NCBI GenBank assembly: GCA_034509425.1
Contig: JAVTVJ010000068.1
Location: 6,014,001-6,078,000, forward strand
Source of the DNA: Eopsaltria australis
Taxonomy: Eukaryota > Chordata > Aves > Passeriformes > Petroicidae
DNA: 64,000 nt
Reading direction: 5' to 3'
Positions within the stretch are counted from its first letter, which is position 1; each line of letters opens with the position of its first letter. The notes below the pieces were generated by a model, which was not told where the DNA came from, did no database searches, and worked only from the letters and a program-made list of their open reading frames with translations. The position numbers and the translations under genes were made by a program. Shown piece by piece: positions 51,701 through 61,280 of the stretch.

Positions 51701-53526
51701 TAATCATCAGGCTTTTTTAATACCTAGCTCTCTGTGTCAGGCAGAGATTCCAGCTGGAATAAGTCTGAGATGCTAAACCTTGGGGATATTCTGTTGTCTG
51801 TGAACTTACTCATAATTTCTGTGCAGGATGGGTTCCTCTCCTCCATATGTATGCAAAAATGTGTGATGTGTGGCAGTGTCCCAGCGCTGCGTCTCCTCAA
51901 TGAGTACTGTGCAAGTGAATTTGAACAGGGTAAGTTTGCACCAAATGAAGGTAACATGAGGTCAGGAACAAGCAAGCACAAGTTTTTTTTGCTTTCCCTA
52001 AACTCATGAACTTCATTAATGCAATGCAATGAGGCTGCAGGGGCCTTCTCTTCTAGGAGCCTCAGTTCAAGTGGGAGCATCGCATGGAGGTGCCACTGGG
52101 GTTGGAGCAAAAGGCAGTTCCAACGCCTGGAGCTTCAGGATGTCTGAGGTAATGTCAGACTGTCTGCTTATCTGAGGCCAGTATTTCTCCTCCTTCATCA
52201 TCATCACAGGCAGTTAAAACAGAACTGACTCCACTCTGTATTATTTTAAAGGAGGGTAAGGAAGACAGATCCTCAGCTGTTGTCTAAACCTTGGTGGGGT
52301 GAGAATCCTATGCACTTTTGTGATATGGGCATGAGGCATCTTCATTGAGGCATGAAGATTTAAGGTGCCAAGGAAATGGCACCTAATATTTTACTGCAAC
52401 ATCTTAGATTTTGCATTGCTTTCTAAAACATTTTGTTGTATTTTAAAAGTTATTATTAGAAGATGCCAATTTTATATAGATTTAACAATAAAGCATATTG
52501 TAGTTTATGATTTGAATTACCATAATAGCAGATGTTTTCCAAGCTGTGGTGGCAGTGCAGATTTTATGTCCTTAACACATGCCCAGGTGGATGTAAATAT
52601 TAGTACAGCTATACTGTTTTTCATATGCAGCTGAGGAATCCAAAGACTAAATTTATTCTTCATTATCCGTGGAGAGAGTATTTGTAATAGTTCACAGCTA
52701 GATTAGTGGTCCAAACAGCAGCCTTATGTAGTGCTGGGTTGTTTGCTAGGTTGTGGATTACTTTAGAAACAATAGATGAGAGACAACTAATTTCTCCTAT
52801 AGCTGATGACAAATGCAGACTGATCAGCTTTCTTCTAAAATATTTATCAGATATACCTGTGGGTAAGGTACATTCTCAAAGAAGCAAGTCCTTCTCTAAT
52901 TATGGGATTAATGCTTCTATTTGCAACTTGGTGTTTTGGCTCTGCTAAATTTGCCCATGGTTTCATGTTACCACCATTCATCATATTATCTGAGCAATTT
53001 CCAGACAATAACAGGCAATTATAAATTCCCGGGAACAGGAACATTTGTGGGTTGTTTCATTACAAATGGGAACTAACTTTAAATAACTCCTCACTAGTCT
53101 TTTAGATAAAATTCCTAAACCCTCAAGGATCCTTGAGTTGCAGACTCACAGCCACTCACTAGGGGGCTGGTTAGAGTTTCCATTCCTATTTGACTCAGGC
53201 AGATTGTTTTTCCTTTGCAGGTAGGGGTTAAATATTGGCAAAGTGGAATTCTTTAGATGCCATCTGATGTATCTCTTAAAAATATTCCAGTGTAAAGATT
53301 ATGAGCAAGCTTGCTGATGGTAAGACTAGGTTTGTCTAACTTCCGTGGAAGCTCTGTTTGTGAATAGCTGTAGAGTTTCATCCTGACCTCTCAATATTTT
53401 AGTTTGAGTTTCAGCATGAAACCTGGCAAGCCTGATTGATTTTGTGTTGCAGTTGCATTAGTCTAAGAGTGCACCAAAAAGACCTCATAACTGAACTTTA
53501 TGAGAATGTTATCCTGCAGCAACACA
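48721..53526. other. mostly unique non-coding sequence
   Basis: Contains a GT-rich low-complexity patch (51440-51515) and the candidate exon at 51827. No repeat family or gene is otherwise recognised. Confidence 0.45.
51827..51929 (+). other. candidate internal exon, 103 nt
   Basis: Acceptor 'cataatttctgtgcag' ends at 51826 and donor CAGG|gtaagtttg begins at 51930. Only one frame is open, and it runs through the whole segment: DGFLSSICMQKCVMCG, then SVPALRLLNEYCASEFEQ. Cys spacing is C-x3-C-x2-C. The segment keeps two CpGs (ccagcgctgcgtc) in a CpG-poor setting, which is mildly coding-like. I do not recognise the peptide, and it has no visible partner exon. A pseudo-exon is the main alternative. 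Confidence 0.22.
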
Positions 53527-54211
53527 GGGTCACCGAATTATCAAGTTTGGAAGAGACCTTCAAGATCATCTAGTCCTACCATCAACCCAGCACCACCATA
53601 ATCATTCCTAAACCATATCCCCAAGTACCACATTCAGATGCCTCTTGAACACTTCCAGAGATGCAGAGTGCACCACCTCCCTGGGCAACTTATTCCAATG
53701 CCTGACCTCTCTATCAGTGGAAAATTCTTTCCCAATATCTAATCTGAACCTCCCCATGTGCAACTTAAGGCCATTTCCTTAATGAGACGTGGACCAGACC
53801 AACCCCCACCTGGCTACAAGCTCCTTTCAGGTGATTGTAGAGAGCAATGAGGTTCCCCTGAAATTTCTTTTGTCCAGACTAAACAACACCAGCTCCCTCA
53901 GCCACTCTCAAGACTTGTGCTCCAGACCCTTCACCAGCTCTGTTGCTCTTTGGGCACTCTACAGCACCTCAATGCCGTTTTTGAAATGAGGGGCCCAGAA
54001 ATGGACACAGGATTCAAGGTGTGGCCTCACCAGTAGTGAGTACAAAGGGACAAGAACTGCCCTGGTCCTGCTGGTCACACTGTTCTTGATACAGGCCAGG
54101 ATGCCATTGGCCTTCTTGACCACCTGGGTACACGCTGCCTCATGTTCCTCTGTCTCATTGACCAGAACCCCCAAGCCCCTTTCTCCTGAGCAGCTGTCAC
54201 TCCCCAGTCAC
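53527..54211 (-). mobile_element. CR1 LINE, 3' half (3'UTR and C-terminal ORF2)
   Basis: This is the 3' part of one 5'-truncated CR1 on the minus strand that continues at 54828-55735. It begins 'gggtcaccgaattatcaag' and 'gaagagaccttcaagatcat', the CR1 3' end, and runs through the 3' untranslated region into ORF2. The minus-strand frame 53959-54174 shows the conserved C-terminal words KKANGILACIKNSV and PLYSLLVRPHLESCVHFWAP. Stop codons and frameshifts separate the pieces. CR1 ORF2 encodes an endonuclease/reverse transcriptase; this copy is dead. An LTR-like insertion interrupts it at about 54212. Confidence 0.95.
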
Positions 54212-54827
54212 TTAAAGGGACAAACCAAGGATCTCTTGCTCTGGGTAGACACAAAGGTGGAATACCAACCAGATGTCTTCAAGAGATAAAAATTCACACA
54301 AAAGTTTACTGACTAACTATGGAACATCAAGGAACTTTGACAAATGATTCAGTACAGCATAACATTTGTCACAGCATAGATTTAGCATAGACTGATCATA
54401 GAAAACCTTTAAACCCATTTGATATTATGTTCTGTGAAAAGAAAATTAGAAGAAGAAAGGAAGGAAAACAGAAACGTGGGAAAGATATAGAAAATCAGAC
54501 ATATAGCTAACAACTTCTGGGTTCGAGCAACGTAAAACTCCAAGATGAACGTAGAGTTAAAGGACAAGGTGCTTGCCTTGTCCTTGGGCTTCTTAAACCC
54601 TTAGCCCATTCTGGGCCTTCCTCCCAGGTGGGCCTTCGGTCACTTGGCCACTCAGGGGCTGGGTTAGGTGATACTGGCTGCCTCCAGTGTGCCATAGCTG
54701 TGAGCACTGTGGGAGTGGGGGGTATGGGGATCAGGGCACTACCTCACCAAAGCAAGGTTTGACCCACTCCCTACCATGCATTCCAAACAGCCCAAGATGT
54801 CTCTGTCCAGTCTCTGACAGAACCTCT
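54212..54827 (-). mobile_element. LTR-like insertion (probable solo LTR) inside a CR1
   Basis: About 615 bp that has no place in CR1: the flanks align to adjacent CR1 positions (left 'ctccccagtcactt', right 'ctcaagccactcttcccc'), so it is an insertion in the older LINE. Read on the minus strand it has LTR-like order: a GC-rich upstream part, a TATA-like 'gggtttaagaag' near 54590-54601, a poly(A)-signal-like AGTAAA (54305-54310 as tttact), and about 95 nt to the end. A 4-5 bp 'cact' sequence at both joins may be the target duplication but is too short to be sure. No open frame for retroviral proteins. It does not clearly match the LTR-like family at 21986/60206/61148. Edges are uncertain by about 20 bp. 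Confidence 0.5.
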
Positions 54828-55735
54828 CAAGCCACTCTTCCCCAACCCTGTAGCACTGCATGGGGTTGTTGTGACCCAAGTGCAGGACCCAGCACTTGAC
54901 ATTATTGAACCTCATGCAGTTGTCCTCAGCCCATTGGTCCAGTCTATCTAGATCCCACTGTAGAACCTTCCTACCCTCCAGCAGATCAACACTCTCACCC
55001 AGCTTGGTGTTGTCTGTGAGCTTACTGAGGGTACCCTTGATCCCCTCATCCAAATCAGTGATACAAATATTAAACAGGGCTGGTCCCAACACTAAACCCT
55101 GGGGAACACCACTGAGGACCAGCCACCAGCTGGACGAAGCTCCATTCACCACCACTCCTTGGATTCAGCCATCCAGCCAGGTTTTTGCAGAGTGAGAGTG
55201 CACCCATCCCAGCCACAAACAGCCAGTTGCTCCAGGAAAACCCTGTGGGAAACAGTGTCAAAGGTTTTAATGAAGTCTTAGATGGGCAGCATTTACAGCT
55301 TTTCCCTCCTCCACTAACTGGGTCACTTTGTTGTGGAAGGAGACCAGGTTGGCCAAGCAGGAGCTGCCTTTTGTAAACCTGTGTTGGCTGGGCCTGATCC
55401 TCTGGTCGTCCTGCATGTGCCATATGATGACACTCAGGATGATCTGCTCCATGACCTTCCTCATTACTGAGATGAAGATGATAGACCTGAAGTTACTGGG
55501 ATCGTCCTTCCAAACCTTCCTGTAGGCATCACATCTCCTAATTTCCAGTCACCTGGGAGTTCTCTGGTTAACCAGGACTGCTTGTAAGTGATTGAAAATG
55601 GCTTGGCAAGCTCTTTTGCCAGCTCCCTTGTTACTCTCAGGTTCATCCCCTCTGGGCCCATAGATTTGTAGGCATCTAATTGACATAGAAGACCACAAAC
55701 CATTTCCTCTGGGTTGTGGTGGATGATGAGATATA
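54828..55735 (-). mobile_element. CR1 LINE, 5' part (reverse transcriptase core)
   Basis: Continuation of the CR1 at 53527-54211. Minus-strand translation shows RT-core words in order from 55735 leftwards: LDAYKSMGPEGMNLRVTREL and WLTRELPGDWKLGDVMPT (55464-55820 frame), QHRFTKGSSCLANLVSF (55267-55464 frame), [20 protein letters not shown] and [12 protein letters not shown] (54739-55155 frame), then [11 protein letters not shown] and GEEWLE. The catalytic box, normally ADD, reads TDN (55009-55017), so one of the two catalytic Asp codons has changed to Asn. Frameshifts split the domain into at least three frames. The 5' truncation point is near 55735, where similarity stops. Inactive. Confidence 0.95.
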
Positions 55736-56799
55736 TGTAAGTAAGCAAGACACTATTAAAAAACAAAATTGTTTTCAAATGTTTGTGTTCAAACTGTGAG
55801 TCAAAGGAAATAGGTCTCAAATGGCAAGATATTTTTTACTACCACTATTCTGGAGTAGAAAATAATGAAAATCAATCAACCAAACCAACTAACAAGCAAT
55901 GCCCCTGTATTGAATAAGGCTGAGGTTACCATCAAAGAAGAGCTATTCATAAATCAGAAAGGAAAGATCTACCTGGAAGAACTGTGTTGTAAAGGAAATG
56001 TTTGTCAGCAGAACTTTCAGAACAAGTTCATACTTGTGTGTGCTTTTAAGATGGAATATAGAACAGAAATCAGCAGCACCAAAAAGCTAGTAATGCTTTC
56101 TTACCCATATTGTAGATGTGTTAAGAGACTGAGTCAGAGGTTGTTGCAAACCTGAAATTTAAGGATACTTCCTTTCTGAGAATTTTGGCTGGTTAGAAAT
56201 GATCTTAAAAATAGATAAAAGACATAGGCTTTTTCAGAATGTTTTCAGCTGCAGGAGAAAATTTTGAATGCTTTGTAAGTATATTAAGACGAACACAACT
56301 GAAGAGAAGGTATTGCATCTTTGCTTTTTCAGTGCACCCACGGGTTACACCTGCAGTGTCTCGGGTATAACTGTGTATTATGTAAACTGCAAAAGTATGT
56401 CAGCAAGTGTTGAATTGCTTCCCTTTGATCGCCAAATCCGCTCAGTTTTACCTGGCTAAGGAAGGATGTCTGCTTCCTTGACAAAGACATTTCTTGTTTG
56501 CATGAGGCTTTTAGCCTCTTAATCTTTAGGGACTCTAGGGAGGCAAAGCAGTGTTCTGCATCAATAACCCTTCACATCAAGTATGTGTCAAGAGAAGTAT
56601 CTGAGGTGTTTGCTCCTGCTGCAAATATTCTTTAGTTTTTCTGTGCTTGCCTTGACTCTCAGGGTTCTTCTGTTGGCCTTCTACTCTTCTTTGCCCAGAT
56701 ATAGCTGCTAGGATTGACATTTCCAAAATTATGATTCTGTAATAGGGCTTTCATGGATCTGTGTGTCAGGACAGTGCATGATTTCATGTTGTCCTCTGA
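55736..56799. other. unique spacer between two opposed CR1 copies
   Basis: About 1.06 kb of non-repeat DNA separating the 5' ends of the minus-strand and plus-strand CR1s. It includes a CpG-retaining patch (56290-56450) and the candidate exon at 56333. Confidence 0.5.
56333..56394 (+). other. weak candidate exon, 62 nt
   Basis: Strong acceptor 'gcatctttgctttttcag' ends at 56332 and donor AAAA|gtatgtca follows at 56395. Two frames are open: APTGYTCSVSGITVYYVNCK, which stays open to 56459, and CTHGLHLQCLGYNCVLCKLQ. The neighbourhood has five CpGs in about 170 bp, unusual locally. No family recognised. It could be part of a conserved non-coding element, or a pseudo-exon. Confidence 0.15.
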
Positions 56800-57812
56800 T
56801 AATAGGATCAAATTCAGTGGATGTGTGATGGAGCCAGTGATGAGTGCTGTCCCTTCGCGACTGATACTGTTCAACATTTTTGTTGGTGACATGGACAGTG
56901 GGATTGAGTGCACCCTCAGCAAGTTTGCTGATGACACCAAGCTATGTGGTACAGCTGACACTCTGAAGGGAAGGGGTGCCATCCAGAGGGACCTGGGCAG
57001 GCTTGAGAGGTGGACCCGTGCAAACTTCATCATGATCAATATAGTGAACTGCAAGGTCCTACACCTGGGTTACAGCAATCCCAGGTACACCTAAGGGCTG
57101 AGTGAAGAAGTGATTAAGGGCAGCCCTGCAGAGAAAAACTCAGGCGTGATGCTTGATGAAAAACTCAACATGAGCCAACAGTGTGTGCTCTCAGCCCAGA
57201 AAGCAAATAAATCCTGGGCTCCATCAAAAGGAACATGGCAGCAGTATGAAGGAGGTGATTTCCCCCCTCTACTCAGCTCTTGTGAGACCCCACCTGGAGC
57301 ATTGTGTGCTGTTCAGGTGCCCCCAGCATAAGAAGGACATGGAGCTACTGGAGCAAGTCCAGAGGAGTGCCACAAAGTTGTTAAGAGGAGTGGAGCACTT
57401 TCCCTATGAAAACAGGCTGAGAAAGCTGAGGCTGTTCAGCCTGGAGAAGAGAAGGTTATGTGGAGACGTCCTGGCAACCTTCCCGTATCTGAAAGGGGCC
57501 TACAGGGAAGTCGGAGGGGAACCCTTCATCAAGATCTGTGGTGATAGGACAGAGCGTAATGGGTACACGCTGAAAGAGGGGTAATTTAAGTTAGATATTA
57601 GGAAGAAATTCTTTACTGTGAGAATGGTGAGATACTGGAACAGGTTGCCCAGAGAGGTTGTGGATACCCCAACCCTAGCAGTGTTCCAGGCTGTGTTGGA
57701 TAAGGCCTCGAGCAACCTGATCTAGTGAGAGGTGTCCCTGCCCATCTCAGGTGGTTTGGGATGAGATGATCTTTAAGGTCCCTTCCAGACCTTAACATTC
57801 AATGATTCTATT
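56800..57812 (+). mobile_element. CR1 LINE, 5'-truncated, sense strand
   Basis: About 1 kb from the RT core to the 3' terminus. A first frame (to the stop at 57092) has LFNIFVGDMDSGIECTLSKF followed by the catalytic ADD (FADD codons at 56924-56935, intact here), TKLCG, and CKVLHLGYSNP. A second frame (57183-57584) has PLYSALVRPHLEHCVLF, MELLEQVQRSATKLLRG and LFSLEKRRLCGD. The 3' untranslated part has the CR1 words 'gaacaggttgcccagagag', 'tgatctttaaggtcccttcc' and the terminal 'caatgattctatt' at about 57812. Internal stops and frameshifts make it inactive. The start is uncertain; faint similarity may begin near 56750. Confidence 0.95.
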
Positions 57813-59940
57813 AATGAAAGAGCTGTGTTTCAGCATGAGGTTTTTCAAGAGACAAGCTGTGTTACTTAGTAGGGCAAAGTGGAGGCACAATTGTGACCCA
57901 CCACCTGTACTTGAGGAACATGGCTTTAAACAGCAGCTACTCAGAGAGCAAGAAGCTCATGTGCAGAGTAGAAGGGTTGCTAGAGGGCCAAGAAAATCTA
58001 TAATGATTCTGAAGCTTCTTCTACTGCTCTTGGATATACTTGGGTGACTTCTGAGGCAGGGGACAGCAGAGGAAATAAAAGGGATCAGTCACCAAAGTAC
58101 TTTAGGAGGCAGTGCACAGCATATGCAAAGCCCATATGTCTGAAGGAGTTTCTGAAGGCAGTCTGCAGTTCTAGGAAGAAGCCAGATGCTTTCCTGTGTC
58201 TGTACAAAAGAACCATGGTATATCTTAATTTCTTAAGATAGTCACATTCTACTCAGCTTTCATTTTAAGAGAAATTGCCTCCACAGTTTTATTCTGTTCT
58301 GTTCATATGACTGCTTATGTGAATGAAGCCTTCTTCCCATCTCCCTGCCATGATGACACCCCTTTCTTTTTATCTCTCTTTCTGTCTTGAAAGAGCATTG
58401 GTTTTTAATTCTCTGCCTGTAAAAACTGACTTTGTTATATTTGTTGTTAACACAGTGTAACAAAGAAGTGCTATTACTAACACAGCAAATGCAGATTATT
58501 TTTAGCTATAACAACAACTAGGCAATCAGTGCTAAAATATAAAATAATGAAAAAAATGTTTTAATGCAATCTAGTGTAAAATTAAATTTGCTCATTTTGC
58601 TTACAACACTTTTGATGCTATCCACATTAGTGAAAAAGATACTGGGTTGGATCCACTATATCATTAGCAAAATTCCTGGTTAATTGAGGACATCCAAGAT
58701 TTCACTTATCACTCATCCCAAACACTCAAAAAAGGAAATATAACCAAAGTGGGGAAAACAAGACTAAAATACATACATATTGTATTTTAAATTGTAGTCA
58801 AATATAAGGATTTAGTCATGAATGGTTGAACTGGAATATCCATAAAGGAAGCACTTTTGCTTTGTCTCCTTTAATAGGTGTTGGTGCTTGTCAACTAAAA
58901 TTCCTGCATGGGGAATTTGTAGTTACAAAGGAAGCTTATTCAAATAGATAATCTACAATGGGATATTTCTCAGTAGTATAAACAAATAGTATAACGTCAG
59001 ATGTACAGGAAAGTTATTAGAATGATAGAAAGAAAACAGTCAAAGGATTTATATATATTCCATGGGTAAGAGATAAAACTAGAACATCCTTTAACTGGCT
59101 GCACTTTTTATGTGTTTCAGTGATGAGAATACCTTCATTTAATAGTCAGATAACCTACAATGGTTTGCATCTTTAATTTATTACTTATACATTCCTCGGT
59201 GCCTTGTTACTTACTTAATTATAAATTATTAGACAAGCAACACTAATGAAGTTAAGTAAATTAATTCTGTGTAGAAAGATTTAATTTTGTTTGATGAAAA
59301 ATTATTTACAAGCAAAATAGTGATGAACGGGTTGGCTGTGAGCTTCATGGGCTTAGTCATAGTCCTTAGTTCCTTAAAACAGTTGAAGATCACACTTCGT
59401 GGAAAAAAAGATGAGTTGTTCTACTTCTCTGTCTAAGCCTGCAATATCATCTAGGATTTAGATGCCATTTCTCCCACATTTTTGGGCTGGAACTGATTTC
59501 CAGTGGTTTGAATTAATGTGGAGTTATTTAGAAACTTTAGTTTTACTTGAGTTGGTTTTTTTGGGGGGTTTTTTTGTTGTTTTTTTTAATTAAACAAGCA
59601 AAGGAAAAGCATTTTGTCTTTAGAGGCTGATGCAAATATCTCGTGTATTTCCAGTCAGTGTAGCTTTCTTGCTAAACATCAAAAAATTCTTTTTCAGAGA
59701 CATTTGAGGGGGAAAATGTAGTTTCTTTAAGTTTGTGTTTCTTCTAGAACTACAGTGTAGGTGCCATCCAATTTATCTGTTCACAAAACCAGTTCATGCC
59801 ATTTTACACTTGTTCAAGAGCATCTATACACTATCCTGAGATGATTATTTCAGCTGAAAAAGAACATGAAGAATTTCTGACTCAGACTTAGGGGAGAGGG
59901 CAAGGCACATATAGAGAATGTCTTAAGTGGCAAAACATAC
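57813..59940. other. unique non-coding sequence
   Basis: AT-rich unique DNA with short open frames only. A T/G low-complexity patch lies at 59555-59590. No repeat family recognised. Confidence 0.5.
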
Positions 59941-60013
59941 ATTCATTTAGTATAATAAACATATACATGTGCATTCATTTACTATCATAAACATATACAT
60001 CCATTTACTATCA
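59941..60013. repeat. about 31-bp tandem repeat, 2.4 copies
   Basis: Unit 'attcatttactatcataaacatatacatcc'-like (given here in parts): 59941-59972, 59973-60002 and a partial 60003-60013. Units differ by a few substitutions and a 2-nt length change. AT-rich minisatellite-like duplication just left of the LTR-like region. Confidence 0.85.
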
Positions 60014-60039
60014 CATTAGGGAGATACCAGAAGTTACAT

Positions 60040-60068
60040 ACACACACAGACACACACAAATACACACA
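60040..60068. repeat. imperfect (CA)n tract
   Basis: About 30 bp of CA-rich sequence interrupted by GA and AA steps. Confidence 0.85.
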
Positions 60069-60205
60069 AAAGGCAGTTCTATCTTATTAATATTGCATAC
60101 TTTCATGAAATAAATAATTTGTGTGTACTTACTCTTTCCAGGGCTGTGGCCTTGAGTCTTTGTCATACTTCAGCCTTTCTCCATGCAAATTTAACACAAA
60201 CAAGG

Positions 60206-60310
60206 TGTTACAACCTGGCCCTGTAGGTGAGAGTGCCTCAGGTTCTTGTTAATAGATCCCCTGGGGAAGATAAAGTGAATGATCAGTGTTTCTATGTATA
60301 TTCACTCTTG
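60206..60310 (-). mobile_element. LTR-like end, copy 2
   Basis: Begins 'tgttacaacctggccctg' and carries 'aggttcttgttaatagatcc', 'cctggggaagat', 'gatcagtgttt', the same ordered words as the copies at 21986 and 61148. On the minus strand this is the terminal ..GTAACA end of an LTR. The poly(A)-signal position is not conserved. The full extent to the right is unclear. Confidence 0.5.
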
Positions 60311-61147
60311 GATTTCTGAGTAGCCAGTGGCACTTTTTACAATCCTTTAAGGGTAGCACCCAAACTGAGACAAACTGCCTTTTCTTTGCTAGGTTTCAGT
60401 TTACATTCTCTTGTCAGAATTGTAACTTCATCCACCTCTGCTTGTGGGTCATGCCAATTGTTATGAGGGCAGGCCATACTGGGAGGAGAAAAATTATCAT
60501 TACAATTTCCTCATGATGGGAGAGTCCCCATTGACTCTCCCTCAGCAGTAACACCCTTCAGTCACCCACTGGGGGTCAGTGCCTTTCTCCCCAGCACCTT
60601 CTCTTAGGGCTGGCTTGATTTCTTCCAGAGAAAATCTTGCAACAAGTCCAGGTCACCCCAGAAAATCCAGCAATAGCTTTGGACCACACCAATCACTACT
60701 CCATATCCAAGGGATCCTGTAATGCCCTGGCCTGTTTGATGGGTTTAGGGGAAGATAGTTTGATTTACTGTGGGCAGTGCATGGGAGAAAGAACAACAAT
60801 TCTCAGGAGGTTCAATAACAAACTGGTCATTAACCCAGAGAGGATTAATATTTTTCTCCCCATTCACCTTCTCCAAGAATCAGATTGACTTTGTCATGGA
60901 GAAAACCTTACAACAGGTCTGGGTTATACCAGAAAACCTTTAAACAGGTCTGATGTGCCTAGGTCATACTGAGAGGAGAAAAATTACAGCAGTGGGGAGC
61001 AGTCGAGATCAGACATATCCTGGGTTGCCATGATCTTCTGCCAGAGATTTCAGATTTGACTGGAAATCTCTCCTTTGTCCAGAGCTCTGGCTGTTATCCC
61101 TGTGGAAAAACCTCCTCAGCACTTTTCAGAGAAATCCTCCAATGTAA
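60311..61147 (-). mobile_element. sequence between two LTR-like ends, with internal direct repeats
   Basis: About 0.84 kb lying between two same-orientation copies of the LTR-end motif. It holds two sets of same-strand repeats: 60471-60496 and 60961-60986 (both 'catactg.gaggagaaaaatta', 490 bp apart), and 60591-60675 and 60861-60945 (270 bp apart, sharing 'caccttctc' and 'agaaaa.ctt.caaca'). It also has two perfect 9-bp hairpins, GGGAGAGTC/GACTCTCCC (60518-60541) and AGAGATTTC/GAAATCTCT (61043-61071). There is no retroviral open frame. It may be LTR body plus a short internal remnant of a non-autonomous element, or two nested solo LTRs. Confidence 0.35.
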
Positions 61148-61280
61148 TGTTGCAACCCACTCCTGAAGGCAAAGGTAACTGAGGTTCTTGTTAGTAGATC
61201 CCTTGGGATAGATTAGAGTGCATTGACACGAAATGACCAGTGTTTATAAATATATATAGGGCAGGTTTATTTTCAACACC
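61148..61280 (-). mobile_element. LTR-like end, copy 3, with poly(A) signal
   Basis: Begins 'tgttgcaacccactcctg' and carries 'gaggttcttgttagtagatc', 'cttgggatagattagag' and 'gaccagtgtttataaatata'. On the minus strand an AATAAA (tttatt at 61267-61272) lies about 120 nt before the ..GCAACA terminus, as expected for an LTR R-U5 junction. The U3 part to the right (61280 to perhaps 61700) cannot be bounded by eye. Confidence 0.55.
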
